The position numbers and the translations under genes are program-made. Below are positions 12,215-23,938 of a DNA stretch of 64,000 nt, in pieces (the first letter of the stretch is position 1; each line of letters begins with the position of its first letter). The notes beneath the pieces were generated by a model. It was given only the letters and a program-made list of their open reading frames with translations. It was not told the DNA's origin and searched no databases. This DNA comes from Pisaster brevispinus (Eukaryota > Echinodermata > Asteroidea > Forcipulatida > Asteriidae): NCBI GenBank assembly GCA_023634235.1, contig JAMKCF010000002.1:13511091-13575090 (forward strand), written 5' to 3'.

Positions 12215-14617
12215 GGAAGTTGTTTTGGGATCAAGTGTCTGGAATTATATTAAACTTCTACGAGATGTTGTCAAAATTCGTTCAGGGAAAAAGCAAATAA
12301 TTAAAAAACCAGGCTATGCAACTTTACCACTTAACTATGACAACAATGGGTTTAGTAATACAAAATAATATATAAATACGACAGCGGAAATCACAAAAAT
12401 TAAACGGTTCACACTTTACCTTTCAGGTTCGTGAACTTCATTTTAGCGACACACCTTTCCGTTGGTTAAAAACGCAGCGGCAGCTAGCCATCCTTACTGG
12501 GCCGGGTGTTGCAGCTCTCCTTCCGCTGGGCTGGGCGAGTGCAAATCTCTGGTCCCGCGGGCAGGGCTCGTCTTGTATGGTAGAGGCAAGACGTTCAGTA
12601 CCGTATCTGCCTATCAACACAAGAAAGAGTCTTCTCGCTGCCATTAGGTATACGGATGAGAGGAATAATAGAGGAATAAGCCCATTGTTAAGGTATTTTC
12701 TACTGCTTTCTTCAAGAGAAAGCTCGGCCTCATCTCCTATGGAGCTGTCCGGTCCCGCTCAGCTCAACATCAATGTCGACTCAACTCCGTATTGACTGTA
12801 ATGCAGTAATTCATACAAACTTGAGCTGTTTACACTGCTGCAAAACTAATGCCCAAATCACCGTTTTTAAAGTAGGATATCGATAGTTTGCTACAGGTTT
12901 CAAATTAAAAGACAGAAGAGCGAGTGTATATCTAGTAGACGTCGAGCAATGTACAGTCGTGTGTGCAGTCCGTTCTATCCACATGTAAAACTACAGCACG
13001 TGTGTCGCCCACCTTCAGCTGTCGTCGTAAACACAGCATTGTATCCAGGTGCTATAAGCGCTGAGACGTCTCATTTACATAACAAAGAGATTTACAAGTA
13101 ATTTTGGCAAAGTCTGTTTAAAAGAATTCAGGGAATTTTTGCGAGATGCTTGAAAACTCGTAAAGGACGAAACCAACTTTGTATAAATGCTGTTTCTTCG
13201 CTGTTGAATAGTACTTTTTTAGAGGTTTAGAAAAATGTATGCAAGGACGTGATGCGTGCATATTTTGCTGACCCAAGCATTTTTGTTTAACTTCACAAAA
13301 TGATCGAGCAGTTAAAACTTTAAAACACAAAAAACAAACATCTTCACAAAAAGAAACCAAGAACACCTAAACCTCGCAAATAAACCTTGTATTAATAAGT
13401 TGTGATAGTTACCTTAATAATAATAATAATGATTACATTTATATAGCGCTTTATACTAAAAATAAGTTTCTAAGCCCTTAACTTTCGATCCAATCCAGAC
13501 CTTCCTTATAAAAACACCTCCATTTATAGGGAAAATGCATGCAAAGGAAAGTGTTATAGTGTCACGTGATGATGTTAAATGCATTGTGGGAATTCAAAAT
13601 GAACACCATTTCTGGTGGCAATCTTGGATTCTGTGTTTTCCGCCCGTATGTAGGGGTTCAAACTATACAAAGGTTTTATAAATGTAATGTTGTTAAAAAA
13701 TTATCTTAGGCCCTAATTTCTACCTTTTAATTTGATTTGTTTGCAAGAGGTTGAGAGACGTTTAAATATGTTCTGAGCACTTTTGCATATTTTAGCATTG
13801 GCCATTGGTTGTTGTCGGAAGAAGTTGTGTCAAACAGCGCCCTCTATTTAAAACGAATGGGGTCGATCAGGCCTTATGTCCATTAAAATTAAATGTTAAT
13901 GGTCATACGTGTAGATGAACAACTTTAAATGGCGTCCATTTCTGAATGCAGCACAATACATAAGGTCCATAAGGCCAAACATTATAACATTGGTAAAAAG
14001 CCTTTCCGAGCAATAGGGCAAACAATCATAGACAATGCAATTCTCGTCAAATTGCTCGAATAGTGCGAGATTTTGTAAGGTCTATTTATAGCAGTGAACG
14101 TCATCTTACCTTTAGACTCCAACGCTGCCTTTTACCAGATCTGATGACAATTAGAATTGATAACAAAATACGTACAAAAAAGGGTTAATGTGTAACTATG
14201 CCATATATTGACGAAGCAAATTCTCAACAGTATCTGTGTACATAAAACTCAGTATTCTGTTAGCACAGCCTGGTGACGAACGTAGACACAAGTCTGGAAA
14301 GTACAGCGTACATATAGGGCTTTATATCAACATCATTCACGTAAAATTTGGCTTGGAATCACCACAGGTAAGACTGATCCTTCTCGATTCATTTTGCGGT
14401 ACTGGGGTGGGCAAGATGTCACTGAGCACCCTCAAAATTGTTGTTGTTGTTGTTGTTGTTTTTAGAATACTGCAATCTTGTTGGTATACCAGCTGACTGC
14501 TGATATATACTCCAGAAGTGTTTGCCGCTCGAGTGCTCTCATCTAACCTACACTATAAATGTAAATTATAACAACAATCACACTGAGATTTATTTGTGTT
14601 TTTTCCCTTTCTCTTAG

Positions 14618-14739
14618 GCCGTGTCCGAATTGCCGACTACAGCAACGGCTACGGCTACGGCCAGATTGCCGCGTCAATATTCATTTAGCAACAGTCGTAG
14701 CCGTAGCCGTATTATAGCTGACAATTCGGATACAGCTTT
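14618..14739. mobile_element. Palindromic element with CGGCTACGGCTACGG arms
   Basis: The left arm has GTGTCCGAATTGCCGACTAC, then ACGGCTACGGCTACGGCC. The right arm has GTCGTAGCCGTAGCCGT, then AGCTGACAATTCGGATACAG. The arms are imperfect inverted repeats of about 45 bp around a spacer of about 30 bp. It lies about 330 bp upstream of the first coding exon of the MS4A-like gene, so it could be near its promoter or in a 5' intron. Confidence 0.7.
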
Positions 14740-15066
14740 ATTCAAAATATTGTAACCACAGTGTTCCTGGGAGGTAACAGAATAGTATGGTACTTTTTGT
14801 GGGTGATTTTTGTACCTTCGCATCCTCTTATAGTGAGATTGACAATAAATAGAAATGTTCGGTTTCGTCGGAGGAAAATAAAACGGATAACTGTAATGAT
14901 GGGCCGGGGGGGGGGGAAACAAAGTCCCTATTGTTGGTTTCGACCCATTAGTGCCCACTGAGTTAAGGCAGTACCAATTTTACGTACAAATTTGATGTAC
15001 AGAATATTTCAAAGTTAAATTCTGATGACTGTTGCTCATGATCACAGGTCAATTTGGTCGGAGAAG

Positions 15067-18000
15067 ATGCAGACTAACACAGGACAGTTCGCCGGCCCAC
15101 CGGCTGCCTACCCCCACAATCAGCCACTGCAGCACGGTGTATTCCAACAACCCGGATACGTCACTGGCACATCAGGCCAGCAATCGTCACCACGGCGTCG
15201 TGACTACTCTCGGCCAATGATTGTTCTCAACTCGATACAGATTGTCAACACTGTGCTGAATGTTAGCTTCGGAATCGCGGAGATTTTTTTAGGGAGTATT
15301 ATAGCGTTCGTTGGTATTCCAATATGGGCCCCTCTTTGCGTAAGTTTCTCTCGACAATGTGAACTCGCTGGGAGATGGGGAGCGGGGGGGGGGGGGGGGG
15401 CAAGGGTTGGGTAGATGCCCCCAAGTCCAAAGTTACTTTGGTTGCTCCCACATTTGCACCCCATTTCCCATCTTAATTCTCCCGAAGACATAAATTAAAT
15501 GTAATCCCAAACCGTTGCATCTTCAATAAGGCAACAAACTTCATCCTTATGAATTTAAATTAGCCCAACACATTGGGTAATGTTCCCCGTTAAATTGAGA
15601 GCATACCTTGGGTTACTCCAAATACTAATGGCCATGAAAACTTACTTGCATAAGAAGCACTGCAGCTGCTGATAATGTTGAGAAACTATTCCCTTCTTAA
15701 GAATGTGGTTTTAGAGAGAGGGATTCTAAAACATTTCGATCTGAGAAACGTTTCTGCATGGAACGTTTTTCAGATTTTACGGCTATATTTATCCTGCGTG
15801 GACATAAGGCGCTCCAGATATTTGGAGATATCTCAAACTTAAACGCTATTACCTTTTGAGATGAAATTTCCACAGGTTAGTTTTATTGTATATGTCTACA
15901 CTTAAAACAAATGTATATTTTGCATTTAATTTCACCCCCCCTTTTAGATTAACATGTCTATGCCTAATTTCATAAAGCTGTTAAGGAGAAAATTCTGCTC
16001 GGCAAACTTCTTTACTTAGCAAGAAATTAGTGGGGTACCCGTGGCAACAATGTACACTTTATGGAATGTTGGCTGGTAACCTGTTTCTGCTAAGCAATAA
16101 TTCGCTGTGCTTAGCAAGTTTTTGTGCATACAGGCTTGGTGAAATTGGGCCCAGGTGCCACCGCTGGATGTCGAACATTCAGTTTTACCATGCTGTAGAG
16201 TTCGATTCGAATAAAAGCATTTCCAGCCTATAATCAATATCTGATGTCTCAATTTAAAAACAGCAATAATTGTTGGGGTTTGTACACCACATGCTAACTG
16301 GAAGCTCGCTGAGATGAACGTTATCGTTTCTGCTCAACATGGTTGATTGAATAGTCTTGCGGACTCAACGGTTAAAGGGGCACTGTCGTCGTGATCACAG
16401 TCTGCTTGTGGCTTAGCTCTCTGGACATGAAACATGAACTCTCTCACACAGTTACTACACGCGCACGCGTCAACCCTCGGATCATAAACAAAAGCTTCAA
16501 AAGGGTGCCGTCATTATTAGTAGTCGCACGTGTGAAGTAACTGGGTGAGAGTTTATGTCTGGCCGCAGACTCGCTGTGAACATGACGACAGTGCCCCCTT
16601 TAATAGAGACTTTGCCTTACTCGCCTTGTGAATTGAATTTGATATAGTAGGCCCACTTGATAGATACGAGGATTGGCAGGAATGAAATAACTGTGAAAAT
16701 TACAAGTGACCAAGCTTTCTATTCAAGATAATAACGTGTTTTTTTCTTCTTTTTCTTTTCTCACTGTTGTTTTAGTTTTACCTGCCAGCCGGAATCCTCG
16801 GCGTGTTGTCCGGGAAGATGCAGTCTCAGCGAAGATGTTTGGTATGTTACACTGACGTCGAGGTAGATTGTGTGGCAGGGCTGTATTCTGAGAGAGTTCC
16901 GACAAGGAGTGCGTTTTTGCGGTCGGTTGTAACAAATAACTGTTTCGGTTGAATGGGAGACTTTTGAACGCCAGGTAAATTGTCATTGTTTACGTCTCTC
17001 TCTGAGCATGCTCACGTCTCCAAGAACAATGGATTTACCTGGTAAGTCTGCTGCCACCTAGAGTCCCTAAAAGTCTCCCATTGGCTATTGGTCAATCATT
17101 GACAAAAATAACCAAAAACAGCTGCCAAAAACGCACCCATGGTGGGACCAGTTTCCTTTGGTCACGTGGTTGCTGGACGCCATTTTCGGTCCAAATGTAT
17201 AACACAACCCAATGTCTGTGTCTAGCCTGGCACCCTGTGTTTGCACATGCGTTTTTGTATTGTTTTGTTTTTGTTTATTTTATTTGTTTATTTGTTTTCT
17301 TCCGGAACGGCTTCTCTGATTGCAAGTTACTGGAACCCTAGACTGGTCCCCTGTCTTTATCCTTGCGGATAAAGACAGGCACTGGTTTTACAGACCCAAT
17401 GATTTAATTGGATACAACGATTTCATTGGATAAACGTGCTGTGACGTAAGCTTTGCATATTTGCGTTATGACTGGTCGAGGTTACGAGGTGATGTAGTTT
17501 GTCAGCTTGCACTTTCGATCGTCTGCTGCATGCAACTAGCGTCATGTAGTGTTATTTTATTCACTATGTAATGTGAACATGTATGCGTGAATTGACTGCG
17601 AGTCTTCGTGTAAAATGAATGCTAGGTCAAAGGTACATCTGCCAACATCCGGTCTGGCAGGTATCTGGCGTTATTTGCGAGCTTCGAAGTGTGACGTCAG
17701 ATGTTCGGGCTACTGGGACCCTCTCAATACACATCTCAAGACTGTGGTACCCTCGAAGAGATCCACCGTTGAGGGCACCTTTCCATCCACTATGGTTTAA
17801 AGATGATTAGGTGCACGTTTCATTCAATGATTCATTTTATAGTTCCAAAAGCCCTTACGTGGAGACTTCTAAACAAAATTGTAGAGAAACATGATGTGAA
17901 TGGTTGCAGAATAAAATCGACCCAAACAAACTTATTTCGACCCAAGCAAACTTAAATAATTGGTCGCAAGTGGGCTTGCATTATTCGTAATTATAAATTC

Positions 18001-21000
18001 AAACTGAAGCTGAATTAACGGTCAAGTATGAAAATATACTTACAAAGGTTTTTTAAGAGAAAACAGTTTTGGCTGAGCAAAAATCCCCTGTAAAAACGAA
18101 AATAGCAATATAAACAACTTCCACTACAGTTACAGCAACCTGAGCAGCAGGTAGCCACTTCGGCGGTTAGCTATAACAGCATTAGCAGCAGCAAAACATT
18201 CAGAACAAAAACGAAAAAAACAACCCGAATTTTATTTAAATAATAATATTAATAAAAAAACAACCTTGCCTTCTCTTCCTTTTTCGTTAGGCCGTAGGAT
18301 GTCTGGTCATGAGTATCCTTGCCGCCGTGAATGCCGTTTCAGTCCTCATAGTTGAAGGCGTCCAAGCTGCCGAAGCCGAGTACAGCTTCCACTATTGCGA
18401 CTATTACTACAGTAATGGTCACTACTGTACTAAGGGGATGGTGGTATGTATTAGCTTTCTTCTAGACTAGATTCCAAGTCTGTTTCAGCAGTCCACCTGA
18501 TATCCAATACAATGTTGCATAAAATAGCGCCCTCTTGTGGATTAATCTTATGATGAGATAGCGAGTTAGGGCGTGTGCTAACCAATCAGGGAGTGGTGGC
18601 GTTTACGTGGATGGTGCAGAGATATAACTGCAACCTCTGACTTGAAACCGAGCCTATGCTTATTTCTCCTGCCCTGAAGACGATCAGAGCTTGCTGTTTA
18701 CAACACTGGTTCTTTCAGAACCACCACCACCTCAGGCTAGATATATATATATTTTTTCATGTACACGGTGATACTGCAAACCATACTAGACTGTCCTCCA
18801 TGCAAAGTTTCAAATCCTACTCGTGTAAATGATGTTACCGCAAAACTTACTAGATTGTAACTTCACCATGCAAAGTTTCAAATCCTACTCATGTACATGG
18901 TGTTACTGCAAACCTAGATTGTATCTCCACCATGCAAAGTATCAAATCCTACTCATGTACATGGTGTTACTGCAAACCTTACTAGATTGTATCTCCACCA
19001 TGTAAAGTATCAAATCCTACTCATGTACATGGTGTTACTACAAACCTTTCTAGATTGTATCTCCACCATGCAAAGTTTCAAATCCTACTCATGTACATGG
19101 TGATACAGCAAACCTTACTAGATTGAATCTCCACCATGCATCGTATCAAATCCTACTCATGTACATGGTGTTACTGCAAACAAAAGTTTCAAATACTACA
19201 CATTCGACATTGCTATTCTGGGCATCAATAATTTTCTTCATTTGGTCCCAAAGTCCACGTAGTCAGTCGAACACATCTGTTTGATTAGTACACTGTTTCT
19301 CGTCATCAAGAAAAAAGGTGGGGTTTGGAAATCAGTAAAATATGCAGGAAACCAAGTTACAAAAATTAATTGCATCAATCTGAAATAAAAATATAAATCA
19401 ATAAATAATAAAACAGTCATGTCTGATTTATTGTTTTGAAAACTAATTTTTAAAACAACTTTTTGGATGCCGGACGGTTGGTAGCGTCGTCTACTGTCAC
19501 CACTGATCTCTATTATACTGACAAGCAGGCATTTTGCTATAAAATAATTTCGGCTAAAAAAACAGGATTGTATGCACAGATGTGCATGCCCCACGCTGTT
19601 TGTGTGGTTGTTATGGGTGTTTCAAAATGGCGTCCACTGAGCAGCGGTGACTTCAATGAACGCACCCAACCCGCTATCCAGTCAGTAGAGATCAGTGACT
19701 GTCACACCCTTGCTAACGCACCCAATCTGAATCACGTTCATTTGCATGTCTTGTACCTAGGCTGCACGCCGTGCAGTTTCCATCCTGTCCGCCTTGGTCG
19801 CCCTGCTTGAGTTGGTGGTGTCCATAGTCGCATCGGCGTACTGCTGCATGGTAATTGGCTCTACCGGAACGCATGCCCAACCAATGACTGTGGTAAGTTT
19901 GTTAATTTATTCATGTATTCATATTTTTGTAACTCCGTCCATGGTAATATGTAATGTTAGTGTTCATAATGTTTAATTAACACCATAATAATACATAATT
20001 TTGTTCAAATATCCCAGAACATGCGTCTATAACCTTTTTTGAACATCCAATAACACGAGTTATGGATGATGGATTTTAACACTAATTAACGGAAGTCTTA
20101 ATTAAACAAGTTACCTAAATGTGTTTACACGTATTTCCCATTAACGGTAAAAACTAATTGTGTAACAATTGTTTTGATTGGCAGGTTTATACTACAACGA
20201 CAGCTACGCCAATGGGTGCTTACAATATCAGTCCACATCAACAATTCGTAGCTCCACCAAACCGTAAGTGTGGGGTAGCAAAAGTTATTGAACAAACACA
20301 TGAAAAATAAATGGAATTAGAAAAAAGAAAGAAAAACCCCCCAAACAAGCACCCCAACAAACACCCAAGAAAGAAAGAAAAACCTCAATAAAAAACCCAA
20401 ACAACCCCCCATTACACAGCAATCAAAACCCAGCAGCATCAGCAGCAGAAAAGGAGACAAAACAAAACAAAACAAAACAAAACAAAACAAAACAAAACAA
20501 AACAAAACAAAACAAAACAAAACAACGCGGTACCACCTTTTTACACTGACCATCCTTTGTCCTCACCACTTTCCTCTGATTGGTTCTGAGCCAGCCCATT
20601 GTTTGTAAATTTATAACTCTGATTGGCTATATTTTCCCGCTTTTTTCTGGATACTCTCCCTTAACTTTGCTCCTCTTTTTGCTATAACTGGATATGTTTG
20701 TGTTTTTTCTTGTTCATGCCTCTGACAAAGGTCCGGTTTGGATCGAAAGCAAGGCCATCTCCCTTACTAGTTTTATATATACATAATATATCAAGTTTTG
20801 GATGGTGGTCAAACCAAAACTTCATCAGAGGCATGATAGGCCGTTTTCGAAACCACGGTCTTAAAATTGCGTACGGAAATTCCACGTTTTCAAATCTCCC
20901 GATGGAATATAAACCGTAGCGGAAGACGAAATCAAAGCCGAGTTTCGAAAAGGGCTAAAATGTGGAATAATATATACGCCACACAAAAGCTTGTGAGGTA

Positions 21001-21452
21001 AAGCGATAGGACGATTACAAATTAAATATAATCCATAGTTTATTATCACCAATCAAACTTGAACCATCGATTCCGATTGATCCATTTAATCCATCTTCAA
21101 TCAAACTTGAATCATCGATTCTGATTGGTCGACCCATAGCAACAAGAGGTGTGACATAAACCTATTATTACACAGACCACATCGGCCTCCTTGGATACTG
21201 GACATAGAAGCGCCGCTGTGTTTTGCTCGCGCTTTGTGCAATAACTAACCAGTATTCACATTAAACTGCTCCACCGAACAATCTCATCTTTATTTGCTAT
21301 TTCTTTTTTGTCACACCATTATTTGTACTTGTACAGAGCAAACTCCTTACCCTGGATTCATGCCCGCCGTAGGGGGCGCTGCAGGAGGAGACACCGCAGT
21401 TCAGCTGCCACCACCGAGCTACAACCAAGCTCCTCTTCCAGCCAAGAATTAA
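15067..21452 (+). CDS. MS4A/CD20-like four-pass membrane protein
   Basis: Six coding exons join without frame conflict: 15067-15339, 16776-16841, 18291-18443, 19761-19892, 20185-20263 and 21337-21452 (819 nt, 272 aa, stop TAA). The protein has a Pro/Gln-rich cytosolic N-terminus (aa 1-50) and four hydrophobic segments near aa 51-77, 83-104, 115-137 and 170-196. The second starts GIPIWAPLCFYLPAGILGVL, close to the P.W...G.LS hallmark of the MS4A/CD20-like family (PF04103). The loop between segments three and four carries HYC and GHYC, two cysteines placed for a disulfide as in MS4A loops. The C-tail ends with a PPxY WW-binding motif (PPPSY). The first exon likely starts at 15048 after CACAG, so a 5' UTR exon lies upstream; ATG at 15025 would be intronic. 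MS4A proteins organise receptors and modulate signalling or calcium entry; function here is unknown. All introns except the fourth (292 bp) exceed 1 kb. Confidence 0.88.
15961..16152. mobile_element. TIR element family T1, copy 2
   Basis: CTAATTTCATAAAGCTGTTAA at the left and GTGAAATTGGGCCCA at the right form the T1 ends. The interior has repeated TTGCTAAGC/GCTTAGCAA motifs like the copy at 62378-62574. It lies in the first coding intron of the MS4A-like gene. Confidence 0.75.
16372..16603. mobile_element. TIR element with GGGGCACTGTCGTC ends and TTAA flanks
   Basis: The left end reads TTAAAGGGGCACTGTCGTCG and the right end reads CGACAGTGCCCCCTTTAA. A second inner inverted pair (ACTCTCTCACACAGTTACT / AGTAACTGGGTGAGAGTT) makes the whole a long foldback. 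The TTAA at both edges could be a piggyBac-type target duplication or part of the TIR itself. A divergent relative is at 41005-41572. Confidence 0.7.
16951..17084. mobile_element. Foldback element F1, copy 2
   Basis: Ends AATGGGAGACTTTTGAACGC and AAAAGTCTCCCATT, with inner arms TTACCTGGTAAGTCTGCTG, match the family at 2699-2840. It lies between the second and third coding exons of the MS4A-like gene, 110 bp after a donor site. The region just downstream (17130-17235) recurs at about 43360-43455, so at least two repeat families meet here. Confidence 0.7.
18759..19180. repeat. Minisatellite, about 65-bp unit, roughly six copies
   Basis: Units contain TACTAGATTGTATCTCCACC, ATGCAAAGT, TCAAATCCTACTCATGTACA and TGGTGTTACTGCAAACC. 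Copies differ by few substitutions and by small deletions, so the expansion is recent. The array lies in the third coding intron of the MS4A-like gene. Similar single-copy text (TGCTGTTACTGCAAACC, GTTTGAAACGTTGCATGGTG) at 47110-47275 suggests it grew from the tail of a foldback element. Confidence 0.85.
20459..20525. repeat. (AAAAC)n microsatellite
   Basis: About thirteen perfect AAAAC units lie in the last MS4A-like intron, following an A/C-rich stretch from 20330. The minus strand reads as a Phe/Val/Leu/Cys-rich ORF only because of this repeat. The remainder of the intron to 21336 has a short direct duplication (CAATCAAACTTGAA with ATCGATTC, at about 21050 and 21100) but no recognised gene. 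Confidence 0.95.
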
Positions 21453-21608
21453 AACGCCACCAAACTTCGAAAGTGTCTTGAAATCAAAGAGTTTGCTTCA
21501 CAATTTCAGTGGTTTATTTCTAATTTTTAGTGGTAGTAATTTTCGTTTTCTGAAGTGAAGAGAGCGCTCGTCCTCAGTTGTTTTTAGCATAGCATGGAAG
21601 GCGCCTAA

Positions 21609-21614
21609 AATAAA
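21609..21614 (+). promoter_or_regulatory. Candidate polyadenylation signal of the MS4A-like gene
   Basis: AATAAA lies 157 bp after the TAA stop. It is the first canonical hexamer downstream of the stop. Later AT-rich sites may be used instead. Confidence 0.55.
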
Positions 21615-22509
21615 CTGCAATTCTAACGTGTGCTTAAACGGTGTTAATATTGTGCGGTTCTGTCTAATTCGCACACATTAAAGCACTATACGAGGGAACC
21701 CACACGACTTCCCCAAAAGTTTGAACACACAACGGACTTGCAAGGTTGAACTCTCCTTAGAAATGAAATAGTATTAACTTTTTGCAAGCAATGCATTCGT
21801 ATTAGTTATAAATATTAAGAAGAAAAATGCTTTAAAAGATGGTGAAGTTATTTAGTTGCTTTTTCCAACATTTATCGTTAAAACATTATTAGAAGTGACC
21901 TCCTTTGAAGTAAATGTAGTTTTAGAGAAAGATGTGATTTTCACCCTAAAAACTTGAATCCAAGAAAGGCTTCAGGCATTAAGCCCTTTTCAGTCATCTG
22001 AAAGCACAATTTTGTGCAATAAGGGTCTTTTTTTCTTTCATTATTTTCTTGCAACTTCGATCACTAATATTGAGCCCAAACTGTCACAGGTTTGTTATTT
22101 TATGTTGAATTACGCCAGCTGAGGATACTGGTCTTTGACAGTTAACAAAATTACCAAAATTATACCCTGACGTGTTTTTTTTTTTGTATTTGTTATTTTT
22201 TTAAAATCTGTTGTGTTACTTGTACACGTCCCGGTATATTTTATTAAATGACTAATGGGGGGAAGGTTAGGAGTTCCTTACCTTAAAGGAAATATTAATG
22301 TAGGCCTATATGTTATCTTTCATCCTATTCCAGGTTTTGGTTTTATTATGAATAATCAATGGACAAATCTCAATTAATGGAAACATATCATCCCAGTGGA
22401 CAAGTGTATTAGACAGCAAAGAGTTACCCCCTTACCTGAGGCTCATCCCCTAATCATTTGAGAGTAGCACTCCAAGACCCTTAGTGTTCTTCGATGTAAT
22501 TTTATGTAT

Positions 22510-22611
22510 TAAACCACAAGGGAAACTGACTGGGTAACTTTTTGAGATATTTGGCTTTGTTCAAACCCAAATATTAAAAAAAGTTACCCAGTCAGTTTCC
22601 CTTGTGGTTTA
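22510..22611. repeat. Near-perfect palindrome, 102 bp
   Basis: The left arm AAACCACAAGGGAAACTGAC plus TGGGTAACTTTTT is repeated in inverse at the right, ending GTCAGTTTCCCTTGTGGTTT. The spacer contains GTTCAAACCCAAAT, the same tail found after the tRNA-like repeats at 22766 and 51396-51672. One arm of this sequence also adjoins the SINE pair at 51360-51400 and a derived form is at 60955-61000. Confidence 0.8.
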
Positions 22612-22765
22612 TTACTTGATATTTATTATTCAAAAGTCGCATCCCCTTAAGGTGATCCCGTGGCTGCCGCTTCCTAGGTTGTATCGTAAACTTGGGTGTG
22701 ATCCCTGGCTACACGGCAGCTAACGGTTGAATGGCTTCTGACTGGCACCCCCGAACAAAGATATT

Positions 22766-22881
22766 GACTAATAGGGAGACCGCCAGCATAGGGCTGGACA
22801 GCTCAGTTGGTAGTACGTTAATCCAGCGGTCGTTGGTTCAAGTCCCGCTCCAGTCAATTTTTCTTTGTTCAAACCCAAATC
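22766..22881 (+). mobile_element. tRNA-derived SINE B, copy 1
   Basis: GACTAATAGGGAGACCGCC leads into a tRNA-like body (GGGCTGGACAGCTCAGTTGG ... GGTTCAAGTCCCGCTCC) and the tail TTCTTTGTTCAAACCCAAAT. Boxes A and B of a type 2 Pol III promoter are recognisable. The D-arm and anticodon stem are damaged and the body is embedded in repeat sequence also present at 51396-51672, so this is a SINE-like repeat and not a working tRNA gene. Confidence 0.75.
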
Positions 22882-23026
22882 TCGATATAATTTTGAATAC
22901 TTTTGGTATAAATGAGAAAACATTTTCATGGCGTCTCTTTTCGCCTCAGTGGATTCTTCCATATAATGTGATTGCAAGGAATGAATTTGTGGCCCATGTA
23001 GAAAATTGCTTAGCACCTTTTAAGCC

Positions 23027-23152
23027 TTGTTCATACTTGACGCGAAACGGAAGCGAATTTTCTTGCGTCACAATTGGAGAAACAGCGTGAAGCGATTTTA
23101 CTTCAGCAAAAGTCGCTTTGCGTTCACTTTCACATGAAGTATGAACCGGGCT
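23027..23152. mobile_element. Foldback element (GTTCATACTT ends), diverged copy
   Basis: The ends TTGTTCATACTTGACGCGAA and ATGAAGTATGAACCGGG form short TIRs, with GCGAAGC/GCGTTCAC motifs inside. It resembles the better preserved element at 39421-39585 in an ABCF3 intron. Confidence 0.6.
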
Positions 23153-23938
23153 TTACGCATCTAAATGTTGATTATTATTCTGTACACTAAATTTTTCTCT
23201 AGAAATGATACCATGTCATATTGTAGAAAACAGTTTGCATTTTGTTTCATGATTCATTTATTCCATCAATGTAAGTTTTAATAAAGAGAACTTACATCAA
23301 AATTTAATCACTGTGTTCATATTATTTTTACAGAATGTTATTTTTATAAAACGCATTAATTACAAGTACAACATAATAACTCAACTTCGTTGAAACAAAT
23401 TTTGACACAACTATAAAAGTACGCATGTAGGTCTATATCAAAGAAACGCACACCACCATCCAAAACCCGCCCAACCCAAACCCATTCAACCCCGCCCATA
23501 CACAAATCAACACACACAATAATACCTGTTCAAGAAGTTAACGACAATTAAGCAGAATTGCGCACGAAATGTTTCTTCATATTTCTCCACATAACTTTCA
23601 ACATTAAGGTTTTATGTATGAAACATCAACATTATAAAAATTTACAAGTTCAACAAATTATACACGTTTCGTTCATACCAAAAAATCAGTCACAATAAAT
23701 TAAAAGGGAATAATTTACAAATGGGTGTTTTCCTTTTTGAAGCATCAAACACCTCCTTCAACAAGTGAGAACAATATTTGTTTGTTTTCTTAAAATACAA
23801 ATTATATAGCATCCCAGGAATCTATAATAAATATAATCTAGAGTTTCCAAAAATACTACATTTAAACAAAACCATTGATATTGATCATTATATAAAACTA
23901 TTAAAGTATTTAGCATTCTATATTTGAGGTATACAATT

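Larger units (their letters stand above)
3592..15047. other. Gene-free interval between dispanin and MS4A-like genes
   Basis: No ORF with recognisable protein features was found, apart from the retroelement remnant at 8522-8761. The interval may include 3' UTR of the dispanin gene and 5' non-coding exon(s) of the MS4A-like gene. It contains the elements listed separately, short A/T homopolymers (10541-10567), a G run (10449-10459) and trinucleotide runs (8506-8526, 13415-13430). A sequence of about 110 bp at 9826-9945 reappears at 12424-12530, and about 110 bp at 8383-8500 reappears at 9990-10100, so part of the interval is duplicated repeat DNA. Confidence 0.6.

Noticed and set aside
12438..12795. 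GC-richer ORFs on both strands, possible exon
   Set aside because: The first 100 bp recur at 9826-9945, the frame is open on both strands, and no domain or convincing splice pair was found.
14236..14496. Upstream coding exon of the MS4A-like gene
   Set aside because: It has hydrophobic text from a GTT microsatellite and no donor in phase with 15067; the 15067 ATG follows a good acceptor with a short 5' UTR.
22784..22860. Functional tRNA gene
   Set aside because: Arms are damaged, the body is flanked by repeat sequence shared with two other copies, and no clean anticodon stem forms.
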